A stretch of 8,747 bases of DNA from Methanobacterium sp. PtaB.Bin024 (GTDB lineage Archaea > Methanobacteriota > Methanobacteria > Methanobacteriales > Methanobacteriaceae): assembly GCA_002067065.1 (NCBI GenBank), contig MVPY01000072.1, forward strand, positions 1 through 8,747, read 5' to 3'. Shown piece by piece: positions 6,255-8,747 of the stretch. The notes beneath the pieces were generated by a model. It was not told where the DNA came from. It was given only the letters and a program-made list of their open reading frames with translations, and made no database searches. The position numbers and the translations under genes are program-made. The number at the start of each line of letters is the position of its first letter. Position 1 is the first letter of the stretch.

Positions 6255-6341
6255 ATTTTCACACCATAATAAGACACAATTTCTTCCTTGTTTTATTTTT
6301 AATTATATCCTTATTTTATTTCAGTTAGAGGTGAACTAAAA

Positions 6342-7127
6342 ATGATAAAACACAGTATTGTTGGTAACGCCATGCAGATGCTTATAACCGAACTATCCCC
6401 TAATGAGGAAGTGTACGGGGAATCTGGTAAATTCTTATGGAAAACCTCCAACATGGATATGGACACTCGATTCGGGACCAAGAAACACGAGGGGAAAAGT
6501 TTCCTGGATAAAGCTATAGGTACGGCCATTGATGTGGGTAAAAGAAGCCTGGCTGGAGAAGGAGTGGCCTTTGTGCATTTTTCACCCCTGGGTGGAGATG
6601 GAAAGGTGGCTTTTGCCCAGATGATTCCTGGTGAGATAATGGCCATGGAACTGGATGGATCCAGGGAGATGTTCGTTCAGTCCGATGGTTTACTGGCTGC
6701 AGAAAGCACCATAGAATTTAACATTGCACTGACCAAAAAACTAGGTGCTGGTGCCTTTGGTGGGCAGGGTTTCATCCTGGAAAGATTCTCAGATAAAGGG
6801 ACCCTGTTTATAGGATCCTGTGGGAATTTCATGGAACTTAACCCGGCAGACTACGGGGGAACCATACACGTGGACACTGGTTGTCTGGTGGCCTTTGAAG
6901 ATAGCGTTGACTATGACATAGAATTCATCGGTGGCCTGGATAAGAAAGGATTGAAAAACATTGTCTTTGGGGGAGAAGGAATATTCTTCGCCAAACTGAC
7001 TGGAAATGGAAAAGTATGGATCCAGTCCATGAATGTGTACTCCCTTTCTAAATCACTTGCCAAATACTCAGGCCAGAGTTCTGCAGAGGACCGCACTGAC
7101 CTCGGTGGATTGTTGGGTAATATTTAA
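6342..7127 (+). CDS. AIM24/TIGR00266 family protein
   Basis: 261 residues, the normal length for the TIGR00266/AIM24 family, a beta-rich fold widespread in bacteria and archaea and related to a yeast mitochondrial protein; its prokaryotic role is not settled. Family features are visible: GEGVAFVHFSPLGGDGKVAF (73-92), MIPGEIMAMELDGSREMFVQ (94-113), DGLLAAEST (115-123), a central GTLFIGSCGNFMELN (153-167), HVDTGCLVAFEDSVDYDIEF (176-195) and the terminal GEGIFFAKLTGNGKVWIQSM (211-230). There is no signal peptide or membrane span. The start at 6342 is well supported by GAGGTGA (6328-6334), 7 nt upstream. A/T-rich TATA-like DNA lies at 6291-6308. It is divergent from fic across the 46-bp repeat array, so the two could share control. 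A poly-T terminator follows. Confidence 0.9.
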   Translation: MIKHSIVGNAMQMLITELSPNEEVYGESGKFLWKTSNMDMDTRFGTKKHEGKSFLDKAIGTAIDVGKRSLAGEGVAFVHFSPLGGDGKVAFAQMIPGEIMAMELDGSREMFVQSDGLLAAESTIEFNIALTKKLGAGAFGGQGFILERFSDKGTLFIGSCGNFMELNPADYGGTIHVDTGCLVAFEDSVDYDIEFIGGLDKKGLKNIVFGGEGIFFAKLTGNGKVWIQSMNVYSLSKSLAKYSGQSSAEDRTDLGGLLGNI

Positions 7128-7148
7128 GGAATAAATATCTCCCCTACC

Positions 7149-7185
7149 TTTTTTTCTTTTAAAAAAATCTTCAATGACTTTTTTT
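7149..7185 (+). terminator. Poly-T terminator after the AIM24-family gene
   Basis: T runs at 7149-7155, 7157-7160 and 7179-7185 follow the stop codon by 20-60 nt. Oligo-T tracts alone are enough to end transcription in archaea. No strong stem is seen. Confidence 0.55.
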
Positions 7186-7217
7186 AAACTAATTAACTAT
7201 TGATAGATTGGCCAGGT

Positions 7218-7451
7218 TTAGCCTTTGATTCCAAAGAGGAATCTGACTCTTTTTATTCTTCTAACCACTTCAATGGTGGCTATGGTGAATATGAAACTCA
7301 GAGCCATGATGAGAATTACCTGCAAGGCCATCATGTTGGGTATCCAGTTTAGGATGTAATAGGCAAACATGTTGATCCAGGCTATGTGGAAGATGTATAT
7401 AGGGAAGGATGCTGCTGATAAGTACAATGTTGTTGGGTTTTTGATTTTAGG
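7218..7451 (-). pseudogene. Truncated copy of the acyltransferase C-terminus
   Basis: The minus-strand frame reads PKIKNPTTLYLSAASFPIYI and on to RFLFGIKG, ending at the same point as the intact acyltransferase (3079-4185). Over the last 69 residues 61 are identical by eye, and the DNA is also clearly similar. Upstream of P in this frame is a TGA (7452-7454), and similarity stops there, so about 290 N-terminal residues, including the catalytic-region histidine of helix 1, are missing. No ribosome binding site or true start exists; the apparent TTG start at 7427 is an internal leucine codon. It is therefore a non-functional remnant. The missing part would have occupied the sequence now held by gdhA, which suggests that the gdhA segment replaced it or that a deletion joined the two. 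Confidence 0.85.
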
Positions 7452-7562
7452 TCATATCCTTGTTTAACTATCTGTTCTTGATAATCATTAAATTTGATGT
7501 TGATGAATTTAATTAATAGTGGAATATTGATAATTACCATCTGAAAATTAGGAGATGAGAAT

Positions 7563-8747
<1,185 letters not shown>

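Larger units (their letters stand above)
6141..6265. repeat. 46-bp perfect tandem repeat with degenerate third copy
   Basis: Unit 1 (6141-6186) and unit 2 (6187-6232) are identical over all 46 bp. A third copy starts at 6233, with TTTGACCCC in place of TTTGACTAC, and loses about 6 bp before CACA. Each unit contains two GACTACT heptamers and a stretch reading ATATTTATA on the minus strand. The array lies between the divergent fic and AIM24-family genes. Confidence 0.9.

Noticed and set aside
6141..6265. 46-bp repeats as a CRISPR array or replication iterons
   Set aside because: The units are head to tail without spacers, there are only two perfect copies, no cas or replication genes are nearby, and TATA boxes inside fit a promoter duplication better.
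6311..6646. Open minus-strand frame opposite the start of the AIM24-family gene
   Set aside because: It shadows a strongly supported gene, and its peptide has no family features.

Overview
The window looks like a piece of a methanogenic archaeon's chromosome, most likely Methanobacterium or a close relative. Four things point there: a repeat-rich adhesin-like surface protein with the NWWG motif common in Methanobacteriales surface proteins; A/T-rich intergenic DNA with archaeal-style TATA boxes about 25 nt before plausible transcript starts; GGTGA/GAGGTGA-type ribosome binding sites; and poly-T terminators. The assignment is from family knowledge and style, not from a database match.

Layout. 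2-901 (+) is the C-terminal end of a cell-surface adhesin-like protein: beta-helix repeats, an Ig-like domain and a C-terminal anchor, followed by a strong hairpin/poly-T terminator. 1142-2332 (+) is an archaeal AAA-type ATPase with a winged helix, preceded by an intergenic region holding three inverted repeats. 2504-2959 (-) is a small four-helix membrane protein of unknown function. 3079-4185 (-) is an integral membrane acyltransferase (acyltransferase-3 family). 4492-4833 (+) is a small winged-helix regulator. 4825-5053 (-) is an unrecognised, probably decayed reading frame. 5091-6101 (-) is a Fic-domain protein with its own inhibitory motif and a C-terminal winged helix. 6342-7127 (+) is an AIM24/TIGR00266 family protein. 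7218-7451 (-) is a truncated second copy of the acyltransferase C-terminus. 7563 to the right edge (+) is an NADP-type glutamate dehydrogenase, cut by the window.

There is no obvious multi-gene pathway. This is a mosaic accessory region of mostly single-gene units with alternating strands. The most interesting part is the fic locus. Its promoter region is a perfect 46-bp tandem duplication plus a degenerate third copy. Each unit carries a TATA box and a pair of directly repeated heptamers (GACTACT, 5-nt gap, GACTACT). The same pair, with the same spacing, recurs exactly at the fic stop codon, just ahead of the decayed frame. This looks like an operator system, possibly read by the Fic protein's own winged helix or by the neighbouring regulator. 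The second notable point is the acyltransferase remnant beside gdhA, which marks an old rearrangement breakpoint near 7452.
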